A stretch of 64,000 nucleotides of DNA from Myxococcus fulvus (GCF_900111765.1 NZ_FOIB01000001.1:1612001-1676000); one strand, 5' to 3'; shown: positions 18,910 through 27,677, counted from the stretch's first letter. A program made the numbers and translations. Notes: generated from the sequence alone by a model not told the origin.

Positions 18910-21900
18910 TCGAAGAACCTCTGGCTCCAGTTGAGCAGCCGGAAGACGAAGCCGTTCTGTCCGTTGACGCGCATCTGCTCCTTCGCCTCGGGGGTGTTCG
19001 CCCCGGCCGGGTCGTTCACCGTGTGGCGGGCGATCTTGCTCACGCCCAGGCCGATGACGTGGCTCTGGGACGACGCGCCGCTGCCCTGCTGGAACACCGC
19101 CACGCCGCCGAAGTTGGCCACCGTCATGGAGGACAGGCTGCTGACGGCCCCCGTCCCCGACGTCGCCGTGTTGCCCAAATCCAGCGCCCACGTCTTGCCG
19201 CTGATGTTGCCCTCGACGGACATCAGGTCGGAGCCGATCTTCCCGTTCGCGGTGGAGAAGTACGCGGTGCGCCCCGCGACGGTGATGGTGCCGTACACGT
19301 GCTGCGGCGCGCCGAACGTCAGCGGGAAGGGCGTGGGCTCCTGGAGGATGCCCTGCTGGGTGGCCAGCCCCTTGGCTTCCGAGGCGCTGATGTTGGTGCC
19401 GTCCAGCTTGAGGCCCGCGGTGCCCAGCGGCAGCCGGCGCGAGGTGCCCAGGAGCGCCAGGTGCAGCTGGCCCGCGTCGTCGGCCGGCACCCAGTCCACG
19501 CCGCCCGTGCCCACCAGGGCCACCAGCTCGCCCTCGTAGTTCTTCAGGGCGCTGCCCGCGGCGATGTCCTGGGGCAGACGCGCCAGCGCCACGTTGGTGG
19601 AGAGCGGCCGGCGGTCATTGGTGACGGACTGCGCGTCCAGCCCGGTGAACTTGCACGGCGTGGCGCACGGCGGGTTGGCGCGCGCCACGTTGACGTTCTG
19701 GCCGGTGGCGCCGTCCAGCTCCCACAGCTTGCCCTCCATGTCGCCCGTGTACACGCGCGCCGCGCCGCCGGTGTCCGTCAGGACGGTGGGCGCGTGGGGC
19801 GGCGTGTTGTCCACCCAGGCCTGGGTGTAGCCGCGCTCCCACTGCCACAGCTTCTGGCCGGTGGCGATGTCGATGGCGAACACCTGCATGCCGAAGGTGG
19901 GCGAGCCCTGCGCGCCTGAGCTGCTGGCGCCGACGAAGACGGTGTACGTGGGCTCCAGGCCCTGGCGCACCACGCCCACGGACAGGCCCCGCGTGCCGCC
20001 CATCTCCGTGTAGTTGTAGAGGCCCGTCGGGTGGCGGCCCGGGTCGTCCAGGGGCGCCATGACGAAGTGGGCCGTCTCCTCGCGCCACTTCGCCGCCCAC
20101 TGGGTGCCGCCGGTGTCGCGGTCCGCCAGCTCCACCGGCGCGTGCGGAGGGAAGCTGCCCGCCTGGAAGTGGCTGCCCACCAGGTGCCACAGCAGCACGG
20201 GCCTGAGCGGGTTGGTGATGTCGAGCGCGAACAAGTCACGCCCCTTCTGGCCCGCGTTGGCCACCAGCACCGTGTGCCACTCGCGCTTGCCGCTGCCCAC
20301 GAAGTCCGCGAAGACGTCCAGCACCACCGGCGCGCTGTTGACGGCCGCGGCGTTGCTGCGCAGCCACGGCAGCTGGGTGGCCGGCAGGAAGCTCCACAGC
20401 TCCGTGCCCGGCGGGGGCGTGGAGCCGCCGCGGAAGCTGGCGCTCCAGTTCTTGGGGAAGGCCGTGTCCGCGGGGCTGACGTTGGGGAAGGACAGGGTCT
20501 CCGCGGGGCCCGCGTAGCGCGCGCCGCCGGACACGTAGAAGGCGTGGAGCTGACCGTCCAGGCCCGCGGCGTACGCCACGGTGGGCCGGGGCGCGACCTG
20601 GTCCGGGATGTAGCCGCTGGGCTTCACCACCGCGGGCGAGGAGTGCACGAAGCCACCCAGTCGCGCGCGGTTCTCCGCGTCCTCGTTGTTGCACTGGCTG
20701 TCGGTGGGCTCGAGCACGGGGCTGCCCGAGCCGTCGTTGCCGGTGGAGGTGGCGTAGCAGAAGCCGCGCACGCGCTGGAGCATCTGCGCCACCGCGTTGA
20801 AGTCGTTGGCCAGCTTCGTCTTGTTGACGGCGGCGGTGCTCTGGCCGAAGTCGGTGCCCGCGAGCTGCTCGGTGAACTGCACCGCCTGCTGCAAGTCACA
20901 CACCCCGTCGCCCGTGGGCGTGGTGACGAAGTCGAAGCGCGAGGTGCCGTCGGGGTTTACGACCTCGCCCAGCTTGAGCACGTCCACGCAGTTGGGGTTG
21001 GGGCCCGAGCCGTAGTTGGAGTTGATGGCGGTGCCGGCCACGTTCTGCGGCTTCCAGCCCACCTGCAGCACGCCGCGCGGCGCGCGCAGGCCGGTGCCCA
21101 GGGGCGGGTTCTCCTTCACCTGGCCACCGAAGTAGGTGAACAGGTTGCGCTCGCGCGGGTGGGGCATGACGGTGTCCGCGTCCCACAGCGTGGCCTCATC
21201 CAGCGCGCTCTCGCCGGTGGCGAGCGCGTTGCCGCCGACGAGCGAGTGGGCGCGCAGGTGGCCCGGGTAGTAGGGGAACACCCAGTGGGAGCCCTGCGTC
21301 GGCAGGTACGTGTCCGCGCCGGGCGGGTAGCCCCTCACCGCGTCGTACGTGGCCGCCATCACCAGCGCGCGCGAGCCGTCGCCGTCACTGCCGTTGGGGT
21401 CCTCGAAGGCCACGGGCGCGGACAGGGCGCGCTCGTTGCTCAGGGGCTCCGAGCCCAGGTTGAGCAGCGTGTTGAGCACGATGCGCGTGCCGGGGACGCT
21501 CGCCTTGAAGTCGTGGCCGGCGAGGTAGACGATGGTCGCCTTCTTCGGATCATTGTCCTTCTGGTTGAAGGAGAAGAAGTCGTGACCGCGCCGGGCGTCC
21601 TGGCCGACGTGGGTGGCGTTGTCGTAGACGTGCTCGTCCTTGTGGCCGTACCAGCTCACCGCGAGCCGCCGCACGCCGTCCTTGTACGTCGCGCGGTAGT
21701 TCTCCGTGTGGCCCACCACGTTGTTGAAGCGGAAGTCGCCCATCTGGGAGAAGGGGTCCCCGGCGTTGGGGTAGATGATGCACTGGCCGCGGTTGCGCTC
21801 CGTCTGCGCCATGTAGTCCGGGTCCGTGCAGTTGCGGCCGTCCCAGCTCCTGCCGCCGCTGAGCTGGTTGATCTGGAAGCCGGACTGCGCCTGGAAGCGC

Positions 21901-23150
21901 GAGGAGAGCACGGGCGTGCGGTCCGGCTTGAGCGTCGCCTCGTAGGACCAGATGCTCGCGCACTCGGCGAACAGGCCGTTGCCGCGCTGGTTGGTGAAGT
22001 ACTCCACGTTGTTGAGGGCGTTCTCGCGCTGGGTGGTGGCGTTGTCGCCGTTGGGCACGTACTCGCGGCGGGCGATGTTTCCGATTTCCCAGTGGGGCGC
22101 CCAGAACACCTTGTAGCGGGGCTTCTTGGTGACGGGGTCCACCGCGTTGAGCAGGCCGTTCTTGAAGGTGGCGGTGGAGACCAGGTCCGCGTTGGCGTGG
22201 AGCGCGTCGTAGATGAGGCCGGGCTTCTTGCCGTTGAGCGTGCAGCCGGACGTGGTGCCCTCGGGGCAGCCGCCCGCGCCCGGGAAGTCCAGGCCGGCGT
22301 TGCGCAGGTAGTCGTCCAGCATGCCGCCCTTCACCAGCGGATCTCCGTCGCCGTTGACGCCGTCGGACAAATCCAACAGGGCGATCTTGGGCGGGACGCG
22401 GTTGATGCGGCGGGCCACCGGCGCGGTGAACTCGATGGTGGCCTGGTGCATGCGCACGTGGTGGCAGCCGCTGTTGTTGGTGAAGGTGGCGCAGCCCCGG
22501 GCGCAGGTGGTGCGGAACTTCTCCGGGGACAAATCTCCGGAGCCCGAGCGGATGAAGTCGATGGCGTTCTTCGCGTCCTCGGCGGCGATGATGAAGGCGC
22601 CGCCCGAGTAGCGCGCGGTGGTGAAGCGCGGGTTGGTGACGGTGTTGTTGAGCGTCACCGCGGTGAAGAAGGGCCGGGCCTGGGTCGCGGTGGTGGTGAA
22701 GTTCTCGATGGCGGCGTTGGGATAGACGCCGCTCGAGGGGAAGGGGGTGCCGTAGTTCACCGGCACCACGGGCTGCTCGTTCTCCTTGGTGTTGGTGATG
22801 GTGAAGTCGCAGCCGTCGTTCCACCGGGCGTCATTGACGGGCGCCGGCGGGGTGTGACGGTTGGTGGGCACGCACCGGTTGGGGGACGTCTTCTGGTCGT
22901 TGATGGCCAGATACACCGTCACCGGGTTGTTGGCGTTGAAGCCGCCCGGCTGGTTCGCCTGGAGGATTCGCCACACCAGGCCGTACGCGGACAGCGAGCC
23001 GCAGCCCTGCTGGAAGGTCGCGTTCTCGGGGATGATGAGCGAGCCGCGACTGAAGGTGACGAGGTCCGCCGCGGACGCGGGGAGCGCCAGCAGGACACAC
23101 ATCGCGAGCAGCGCGCGACGCAACAGCAAGGAGGGGGGCCGAGGGCTCAT
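18906..23150 (-). CDS. pilY1: PilY1-like type IV pilus tip adhesin
   Basis: A protein of 1414 aa with a Sec signal peptide (RRALLAMCVLLALPASAADL). The C-terminal third (about 855-1400) is the PilY1 beta-propeller: PTVAYAAGLDGQLHAFYVSG, ELWSFLPATQLPWL, GWDINDP-like GRDLFALDITNPLRPVLLW, VFVGASSSG. It sits at the tip of type IV pili and binds calcium in studied PilY1s. The N-terminal 800 residues carry no von Willebrand A domain that I can see. They contain a Rossmann-like stretch (PPKIALLDLSDGVNGDGD) and an acidic Gly/Asp loop (EDPNGSDGDGS). The start at 23150 begins the signal peptide and has GGGAG upstream. It is first in an operon whose four other genes all overlap. Confidence 0.92.
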   Translation of the reverse strand: MSPRPPSLLLRRALLAMCVLLALPASAADLVTFSRGSLIIPENATFQQGCGSLSAYGLVWRILQANQPGGFNANNPVTVYLAINDQKTSPNRCVPTNRHTPPAPVNDARWNDGCDFTITNTKENEQPVVPVNYGTPFPSSGVYPNAAIENFTTTATQARPFFTAVTLNNTVTNPRFTTARYSGGAFIIAAEDAKNAIDFIRSGSGDLSPEKFRTTCARGCATFTNNSGCHHVRMHQATIEFTAPVARRINRVPPKIALLDLSDGVNGDGDPLVKGGMLDDYLRNAGLDFPGAGGCPEGTTSGCTLNGKKPGLIYDALHANADLVSTATFKNGLLNAVDPVTKKPRYKVFWAPHWEIGNIARREYVPNGDNATTQRENALNNVEYFTNQRGNGLFAECASIWSYEATLKPDRTPVLSSRFQAQSGFQINQLSGGRSWDGRNCTDPDYMAQTERNRGQCIIYPNAGDPFSQMGDFRFNNVVGHTENYRATYKDGVRRLAVSWYGHKDEHVYDNATHVGQDARRGHDFFSFNQKDNDPKKATIVYLAGHDFKASVPGTRIVLNTLLNLGSEPLSNERALSAPVAFEDPNGSDGDGSRALVMAATYDAVRGYPPGADTYLPTQGSHWVFPYYPGHLRAHSLVGGNALATGESALDEATLWDADTVMPHPRERNLFTYFGGQVKENPPLGTGLRAPRGVLQVGWKPQNVAGTAINSNYGSGPNPNCVDVLKLGEVVNPDGTSRFDFVTTPTGDGVCDLQQAVQFTEQLAGTDFGQSTAAVNKTKLANDFNAVAQMLQRVRGFCYATSTGNDGSGSPVLEPTDSQCNNEDAENRARLGGFVHSSPAVVKPSGYIPDQVAPRPTVAYAAGLDGQLHAFYVSGGARYAGPAETLSFPNVSPADTAFPKNWSASFRGGSTPPPGTELWSFLPATQLPWLRSNAAAVNSAPVVLDVFADFVGSGKREWHTVLVANAGQKGRDLFALDITNPLRPVLLWHLVGSHFQAGSFPPHAPVELADRDTGGTQWAAKWREETAHFVMAPLDDPGRHPTGLYNYTEMGGTRGLSVGVVRQGLEPTYTVFVGASSSGAQGSPTFGMQVFAIDIATGQKLWQWERGYTQAWVDNTPPHAPTVLTDTGGAARVYTGDMEGKLWELDGATGQNVNVARANPPCATPCKFTGLDAQSVTNDRRPLSTNVALARLPQDIAAGSALKNYEGELVALVGTGGVDWVPADDAGQLHLALLGTSRRLPLGTAGLKLDGTNISASEAKGLATQQGILQEPTPFPLTFGAPQHVYGTITVAGRTAYFSTANGKIGSDLMSVEGNISGKTWALDLGNTATSGTGAVSSLSSMTVANFGGVAVFQQGSGASSQSHVIGLGVSKIARHTVNDPAGANTPEAKEQMRVNGQNGFVFRLLNWSQRFFE

Positions 23151-23303
23151 GGGGTGCTCCCACCGGGGGGGTGAGCCGACCCGGGACAGGGTCAGCCTGG
23201 CCACCCGACTGCACACCCTGTGCCCGTCTCCGACGCCCGCTTGCTCCCAGTGAGGCGGTGGAAACTTCTCCCCGGCCCTGAACGCTCGGGGGACGAACGG
23301 CTA

Positions 23304-23325
23304 TGAAAACTTTGCGACTCCGCAA
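23304..23325 (-). terminator. Rho-independent terminator after the release-factor-like gene
   Basis: Read on the minus strand: TTGCG-GAGT-CGCAA followed by AGTTTTC. The stem is 5 bp but has a T-tract, 35 bp past the stop. Confidence 0.5.
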
Positions 23326-23359
23326 CGGCTTGCGTAGCCAGGCGCCCGGGAATCCCGAG

Positions 23360-23740
23360 CTACCAGTCGCCCTTGCCCCGCAGGGACTTCTTCTCCGACG
23401 TGCGCTTCTTGCCTTCGAGTCTGCGTCGCTTCGCACCGGCGGAGGGGCGCGTGGGGCGGCGCACCTTGGGGACGATGGTGAGCGCCTTCAGGCCCTCGCG
23501 CAGGCGCTCCAGGGCCACACCCTTGTTCTGCGTCTGGCTGCGCCGCTCGGTGGCGGAGACGGACAGCTCGGTGGCCGCGTGCGTGAGGCGCACGCCGCTG
23601 GCGGTGGTGTTGCGGTGCTGCCCGCCGGGACCGGAGGCGATGAAGTAATCCACCTCGCACGTCTTCAGCAGGGCCTCGTCGTCGAGCGCGAGGGCGTCTC
23701 GCGCGGCTTGTCGGCGGGTGGGTGAGGTCGTGGTGGTCAT
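23360..23740 (-). CDS. Peptide chain release factor-like GGQ protein
   Basis: A protein of 126 aa consisting only of the peptidyl-tRNA hydrolysis domain of class I release factors: SGPGGQHRNTTASGVRLTH (GGQ at 39-41) and a basic C-terminal tail (RPSAGAKRRRLEGKKRTSEKK). It lacks the stop-codon recognition domain. ArfB/YaeJ and mitochondrial ICT1 share this design and rescue stalled ribosomes by entering the empty mRNA channel with the basic tail. The sequence after GGQ is closer to RF2 (GGQHVN) than to ArfB (GGQNVNK), so it may be a separate lineage. The ATG at 23740 is chosen; the upstream extension is low-complexity. Confidence 0.85.
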   Translation of the reverse strand: MTTTTSPTRRQAARDALALDDEALLKTCEVDYFIASGPGGQHRNTTASGVRLTHAATELSVSATERRSQTQNKGVALERLREGLKALTIVPKVRRPTRPSAGAKRRRLEGKKRTSEKKSLRGKGDW

Positions 23741-23888
23741 GGCGTCTCTCGAAAGGTAGCCCTCGACGCCGGTCTCTTGCACCGACTGACTCGGCGCCCT
23801 CGCGCTCCCGCTCCCGCCCGGGCCGCCCTCGCCCTCCAGGCGGCCGGACAAGCTCTCGGGGTGAGAGGGTGATTGTATCGTTTTGAGA

Positions 23889-23947
23889 GGGCCAACAGCT
23901 CTGGGGAGTCGCGACCCAAGTGATTACAACGGGTTGAGTGTTGGCCC
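23889..23947 (+). promoter_or_regulatory. Long structured inverted repeat upstream of the yceI gene
   Basis: GGGCCAACA (23889-23897) is exactly complementary to TGTTGGCCC (23939-23947). The stem extends by CTC/GAG after a one-base bulge, and shorter pairs (ACCC/GGGT, the GTCGCGAC palindrome) nest inside. It lies 50 bp before the yceI start. It could be an mRNA leader structure or a pair of operators. Confidence 0.45.
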
Positions 23948-23997
23948 AGGGGTTGCTCTATGGGTGGCCAGACGCGGTAACCCAAGGAGACACGGAC

Positions 23998-24546
23998 ATG
24001 GCCCTCAAGACCTGGCAGTTGGACGCGGCGCACACGACGGTCGGCTTCATGGTTCGCCACATGGTGGTGGCGAAGGTGCACGGGCGCTTCACGAAGTTCG
24101 AGGGGAAGGTCGTGGTGAACGGGGACGACCTGTCGCAGGGCTCGGCGGAGGTGAAGATTGAAGCGGCGAGCATCGACACGGGCGTGGAGCAGCGCGACAA
24201 CCACCTGCGCTCGCCGGACTTCTTCGACGCGGCGGCGTTCCCCCAGCTCATCTTCCGCAGCAAGCGCGTGCAGGACGCGGGCAAGGGGCACTACCGCGTG
24301 GTGGGCGACCTGACGATTCGCGACGTCACGCGCGAGGTGACGCTGGACACGGAGTTCCTCGGGAAGGTGAAGGACCCGTGGGGCAACGAGCGACTGGCCT
24401 TCCAGGCGAGCACCAGCATCGAGCGCAAGGAGTTCGGGCTCTCGTGGAACCAGGCGCTGGAGGCAGGCGGGCTCCTGGTGGGTGAGCGTGTCGATATCAC
24501 CCTGGACGTGCAGGCGGTGGCGGTGGCGGCGGAGCAGGCGGCGTGA
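23998..24546 (+). CDS. YceI family protein
   Basis: A protein of 182 aa of the YceI beta-barrel (lipocalin-like) family, which binds polyisoprenoid chains. Motifs: WQLDAAHTTVGFMVRHM at the start, EVKIEAASIDTGVEQRDNHL, SPDFFDAAAFPQLIFRS, YRVVGDLTIRDVTREV, and EFGLSWNQALEAGGLLVGE at the end. No signal peptide is visible, so this copy is cytosolic, unlike E. coli YceI. The ATG at 23998 has a perfect AAGGAGA 7 nt upstream. The stop overlaps the GTG of the pirin gene (GTGA), and the two are probably stress-induced together. Confidence 0.93.
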   Translation: MALKTWQLDAAHTTVGFMVRHMVVAKVHGRFTKFEGKVVVNGDDLSQGSAEVKIEAASIDTGVEQRDNHLRSPDFFDAAAFPQLIFRSKRVQDAGKGHYRVVGDLTIRDVTREVTLDTEFLGKVKDPWGNERLAFQASTSIERKEFGLSWNQALEAGGLLVGERVDITLDVQAVAVAAEQAA

Positions 24547-25403
24547 AGCGGCATGCGGCGGGGCGCCCGCTGACCCGCAGGTCCGTGACGGGCGGGCTGG
24601 TGGTCGGAGCCTCGGGCCTGGTGGGTGGTGGGCTCCTGTCGCGCCCCGCAACGCGGGGCGAGGTTGATGCATCTGAGTTGCAACTCGAAGGGAAAGGGAG
24701 GCAGGCGATGATCTACGTTCGGAATGCAGAGGAGAGGGGCCATGCCAACCACGGCTGGCTGGACACGCATCACACGTTCTCGTTCGCGGACTACTACGAC
24801 GCGGACTTCATGGGGTTCCGCACGTTGAGGGTCATCAACGAGGACACCGTGGCGCCGCAGCGCGGGTTCGGGATGCACCCGCACCGGGACATGGAGATCA
24901 TCACCTACGTGCTGGGCGGGAAGGTGGAGCACCGCGACAGCATGGGCACCCAGGCGGTCATCCAGCCGGGTGAGGTGCAGCGGATGAGCGCGGGGACGGG
25001 CGTGGTGCACAGCGAGATGAACAACTTCTCGGAGCCGCTGCACATGCTGCAGATCTGGATCCTCCCGAAGGAGAAGGGCCTCAAGCCGGGCTACGAGCAG
25101 AAGGCGTTCGACGCGAAGGAGCGTCAGGGCCGCTTCCGGGTGGTGGCGTCGCCGGATGGGCGGGAGGGCTCGCTGACGGTGCACCAGGACCTGCTGCTGC
25201 ACGGAACGCTGTTGGGCAAGGGCGAGTCCGCCGAGTACGCGCTTTCACCGGGGCGTCACGCCTGGGTGCAGGTGGCGCGGGGCTCGGGCACGCTGAACGG
25301 CGTGAAGGTGAAGGCGGGTGACGGCGTGGCGGTGTCGTCCGAGGACAAGCTGGTGCTCACCGCCGAGACGCCGGTGGAGGCGCTGCTGTTCGACATGGCC
25401 TGA
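24543..25403 (+). CDS. Pirin family protein with possible Tat signal
   Basis: A bicupin of the pirin family. The core (from residue 56) has MIYVRNAEERGHANHGWLDT, the metal-binding HPHRDMEI and HSEMNN, and is 231 aa long, the length of E. coli YhhW (quercetinase-like pirin). The GTG at 24543 overlaps the yceI stop and adds 55 residues that look like a twin-arginine signal (RPLTRRSVTGGLVVGASGLV). A second start, ATG at 24708, has a strong GGGAGG site and begins exactly at the usual pirin N-terminus. Codons between about 24660 and 24700 are less GC-rich than either side. I list the long form; both products may exist. Confidence 0.85.
   Translation: MKRHAAGRPLTRRSVTGGLVVGASGLVGGGLLSRPATRGEVDASELQLEGKGRQAMIYVRNAEERGHANHGWLDTHHTFSFADYYDADFMGFRTLRVINEDTVAPQRGFGMHPHRDMEIITYVLGGKVEHRDSMGTQAVIQPGEVQRMSAGTGVVHSEMNNFSEPLHMLQIWILPKEKGLKPGYEQKAFDAKERQGRFRVVASPDGREGSLTVHQDLLLHGTLLGKGESAEYALSPGRHAWVQVARGSGTLNGVKVKAGDGVAVSSEDKLVLTAETPVEALLFDMA
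24675..24686. promoter_or_regulatory. 12-bp perfect palindrome before the internal pirin start
   Basis: GAGTTGCAACTC lies 22 bp before the ATG at 24708, in a locally AT-richer stretch. It could be an operator for an internal pirin promoter or just part of the coding frame. Confidence 0.35.
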
Positions 25404-25451
25404 GCGTGTGAGCGCCGGGCGTTCTTGAGTCGCACCCGGGCCGGGTGGCGA

Positions 25452-25469
25452 GGACCTGGAACAAGGTCC
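25452..25469. terminator. Hairpin between the convergent pirin and lipoprotein genes
   Basis: GGACCT-GGAACA-AGGTCC forms a 6-bp stem in the 97-bp gap between two converging genes. It could end both transcripts. No T-run. Confidence 0.45.
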
Positions 25470-25500
25470 CTGCTCCCCGGCCCTCGTGCGTCCTGGGACT

Positions 25501-26205
25501 TCAGCGCATGTCGAGCGTGAGGCTGGTCCTGGCCGTGCGCCCGTCCTCGGCGGTGGCGACCACGGTGACGGCCACGGGGATGCGGGCGACGCTCGTCGTG
25601 GTGGTGATGAGGATGTTGGCGGACGCCTGGTCACCGGGGACGACGACGGGCTGGGCGGTGATGCGCCGCGAGTCGGACTCCAGGCTGAGCGTCAGCGGGC
25701 CGGTGAAGCCCTCGGCGCGCGTGATTTGGACGGGCGTGAGCTCCGACTGTCCGACGAACAGGGTCAGCTGCCGCTGCGCGAGGGCGATGGAGAAGTCGGG
25801 CTGGCTGGTGGTGACCGGGAGGACGACGACGTAGAGCTCGGCGCCGGAGACCAGGTCCTTGCCGGAGTCGTTCGCCAGGAGCAGCGTGCGCTGGGCGCCG
25901 GTGACGGCGATGTCCTGCGCGACGTTGACGGTGACCACCTGGGTGGTGATGCCCTCACCCTCGGGGACGATGATTTCGGGCGTCATGGTGATGCCCTCGG
26001 GCGCGGTCTCCATGTTCACGCGGAGCTCACCGGGCTGGTCGCCCACGCGGTTGAGCGTCACCTCGAACTGGGTGGACTGGCCGGGCTCGAGGCTCACGGC
26101 CCAGGGCATGGTGAACTGGAGCCGGTAGTAGGGCGAGTTGCTGTTGCACGAGGCGACGAGCAGACAACCGAGGAGGAAGAGGCTTCGGCGGAGGACGGGC
26201 ATCAT
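25501..26205 (-). CDS. Lipoprotein with Ig-like beta repeats, unknown
   Basis: A protein of 234 aa. The signal peptide MMPVLRRSLFLLGCLLVASC ends in a lipobox (VASC; Cys20), so it is lipid-anchored. The mature part is all beta: two similar units (PWAVSLEPGQSTQFEVTLNR; FSIALAQRQLTLFVGQSEL), each followed by a P-[EV]-[IV]VVP-[EG] strand. This resembles the cohesin/Ig-like repeats of myxobacterial surface lipoproteins. Two ATGs in a row (26205, 26202) can start it; GGGAG lies upstream. It is divergent from the VWA protein gene. Confidence 0.82.
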   Translation of the reverse strand: MMPVLRRSLFLLGCLLVASCNSNSPYYRLQFTMPWAVSLEPGQSTQFEVTLNRVGDQPGELRVNMETAPEGITMTPEIIVPEGEGITTQVVTVNVAQDIAVTGAQRTLLLANDSGKDLVSGAELYVVVLPVTTSQPDFSIALAQRQLTLFVGQSELTPVQITRAEGFTGPLTLSLESDSRRITAQPVVVPGDQASANILITTTTSVARIPVAVTVVATAEDGRTARTSLTLDMR

Positions 26206-26459
26206 GGGGTGGTTCTCCCGGGAACGGCTCAGCATGAAACCGCCGCCCCCCGTGGAGCAAGCCGCCCGGGTGGACAGCGTGCGCGGAGCGACATCGGCGG
26301 CGTGAAGGAAGCAGGACATCCCAACGTCCGGGATTCAGGGGCATTCCTCGGCGAAATGTGGGGGGCGTAGACCTTCGGACGGGCTGGTCCGTTCATGGAG
26401 GGGAACGCGCGCGCGGCAGTCCCCCTTTTTCCACGCAGACCCTTCCTCCGGAGTTCGCC

Positions 26460-27677
26460 ATGGACCTTCCGTCCCTGTCGCGGGCCGTGCTGTCGGCCGC
26501 GCTCGCCCTCACCCTGTCCTCCACCCCCGCGCTGGCCGAGTCGCTGCCGAAGGCCGCGGTCTCCACGCCTGCTCCCCAGCAGGGCGACGTGGCTCCCAAG
26601 GTCCAGGACAAGGTCGACGTGAAGGCGGCCCGGCCCGAAATCGAGGTGGTGTTCGTGCTGGACACGACGGGCTCGATGAGCGGCTTGTTGGAGGGGGCCA
26701 AGGCGAAGATCTACTCCATCGCCTCGCGCATCGCGCAGGGCCGGCCCACGCCGCACCTGAAGGTCGGCCTGGTGGCCTACCGGGACGTCGGCGATGACTA
26801 CGTGACGAAGCGCTTCGACCTGAGCGACGACCTGGACACGGTGTTCGCGAACCTGCGCCGCTTCCAGGCGGGTGGTGGAGGTGACGCGCCGGAGCACGTG
26901 GGGCGCGGGCTGGGCGAGGCGGTGTCGAAGCTGTCGTGGAGCCAGGACCGCGCGGTGATGAAGGCCATCTTCCTGGTGGGGGACGCGCCTCCCGCGGCGC
27001 GCAACGACGACTGGGACTTCAAGCACTGGGCGCAGCGGGCGCGGGACAAGCACATCGTGGTGAACACGGTGCGGTGCGGCCTGGATGACGAGACGCAGAA
27101 GTCGTGGAAGTTCGTGGCGAAGCTGACGGACGGCACCTACGACTCCATCGACCAGTCTGGCGGCATGGTGGCGGTGGCGACGCCGTACGACGCGGAGCTG
27201 GCGAAGGTGAGCTCGGAGCTGGCGTCCAAGACGCTCTACACCGGCAAGGCGGCGGTCCAGGCGAAGAACAAGGAGCGGGCCAAGGCGATGGCGGAGCTGG
27301 CGCCGGAGGCCGCGTCGGAGCGCATCAGCTACATGCGCAAGACGGCGGAGAAGGGTTCGTCCGGAGCCGCCGCTCCGAGCAGCGCGCCCGTGGCGGTGGA
27401 GGGCGCGGTGGACCTGGTGGTCGCGCCGGAGGCGCTCGGGCGGGTGAGCGCCGACGAGCTGCCCGATGAGCTCAAGAGCCTGGATGGCAAGGCGCGCGCG
27501 GCGAAGGTGAAGCAGTTGGGCGAGGAGAAGAAGGCGCTGGAGGCGAAGGCCTCCAAGCTGGCCGAGGAGCGCGAGGCGTGGCTCGCGAAGAACCGCTCCG
27601 AGAAGGAGGACGCCTTCGACGCCAACGTGATGAAGGGCGTCAAGGCGCAGGCCGCGCGGCACGGCGTGACGTACTGA
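26460..27677 (+). CDS. Secreted von Willebrand factor A domain protein
   Basis: A protein of 405 aa. The signal peptide (RAVLSAALALTLSSTPALA) is cleaved near residue 26. The VWA domain (60-255) has the metal-ion-dependent adhesion site DTTGSMS (D68, T70, S72), then VGLVAYRD and IFLVGDAPP. After it come a Ser/Ala-rich linker and a Lys/Glu-rich coiled coil (about 335-385). It is probably periplasmic and binds a protein partner through Mg2+. The start at 26460 has CCGGAG 6 nt upstream. An in-frame upstream start at 26358 would place residues before the signal peptide and is rejected. Confidence 0.87.
   Translation: MDLPSLSRAVLSAALALTLSSTPALAESLPKAAVSTPAPQQGDVAPKVQDKVDVKAARPEIEVVFVLDTTGSMSGLLEGAKAKIYSIASRIAQGRPTPHLKVGLVAYRDVGDDYVTKRFDLSDDLDTVFANLRRFQAGGGGDAPEHVGRGLGEAVSKLSWSQDRAVMKAIFLVGDAPPAARNDDWDFKHWAQRARDKHIVVNTVRCGLDDETQKSWKFVAKLTDGTYDSIDQSGGMVAVATPYDAELAKVSSELASKTLYTGKAAVQAKNKERAKAMAELAPEAASERISYMRKTAEKGSSGAAAPSSAPVAVEGAVDLVVAPEALGRVSADELPDELKSLDGKARAAKVKQLGEEKKALEAKASKLAEEREAWLAKNRSEKEDAFDANVMKGVKAQAARHGVTY

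Noticed and set aside
20031-23174. 1047-codon open frame on the plus strand opposite pilY1
   Set aside because: Antisense shadow with Val/Arg/Gly/His composition; the minus strand has a signal peptide and the PilY1 propeller.
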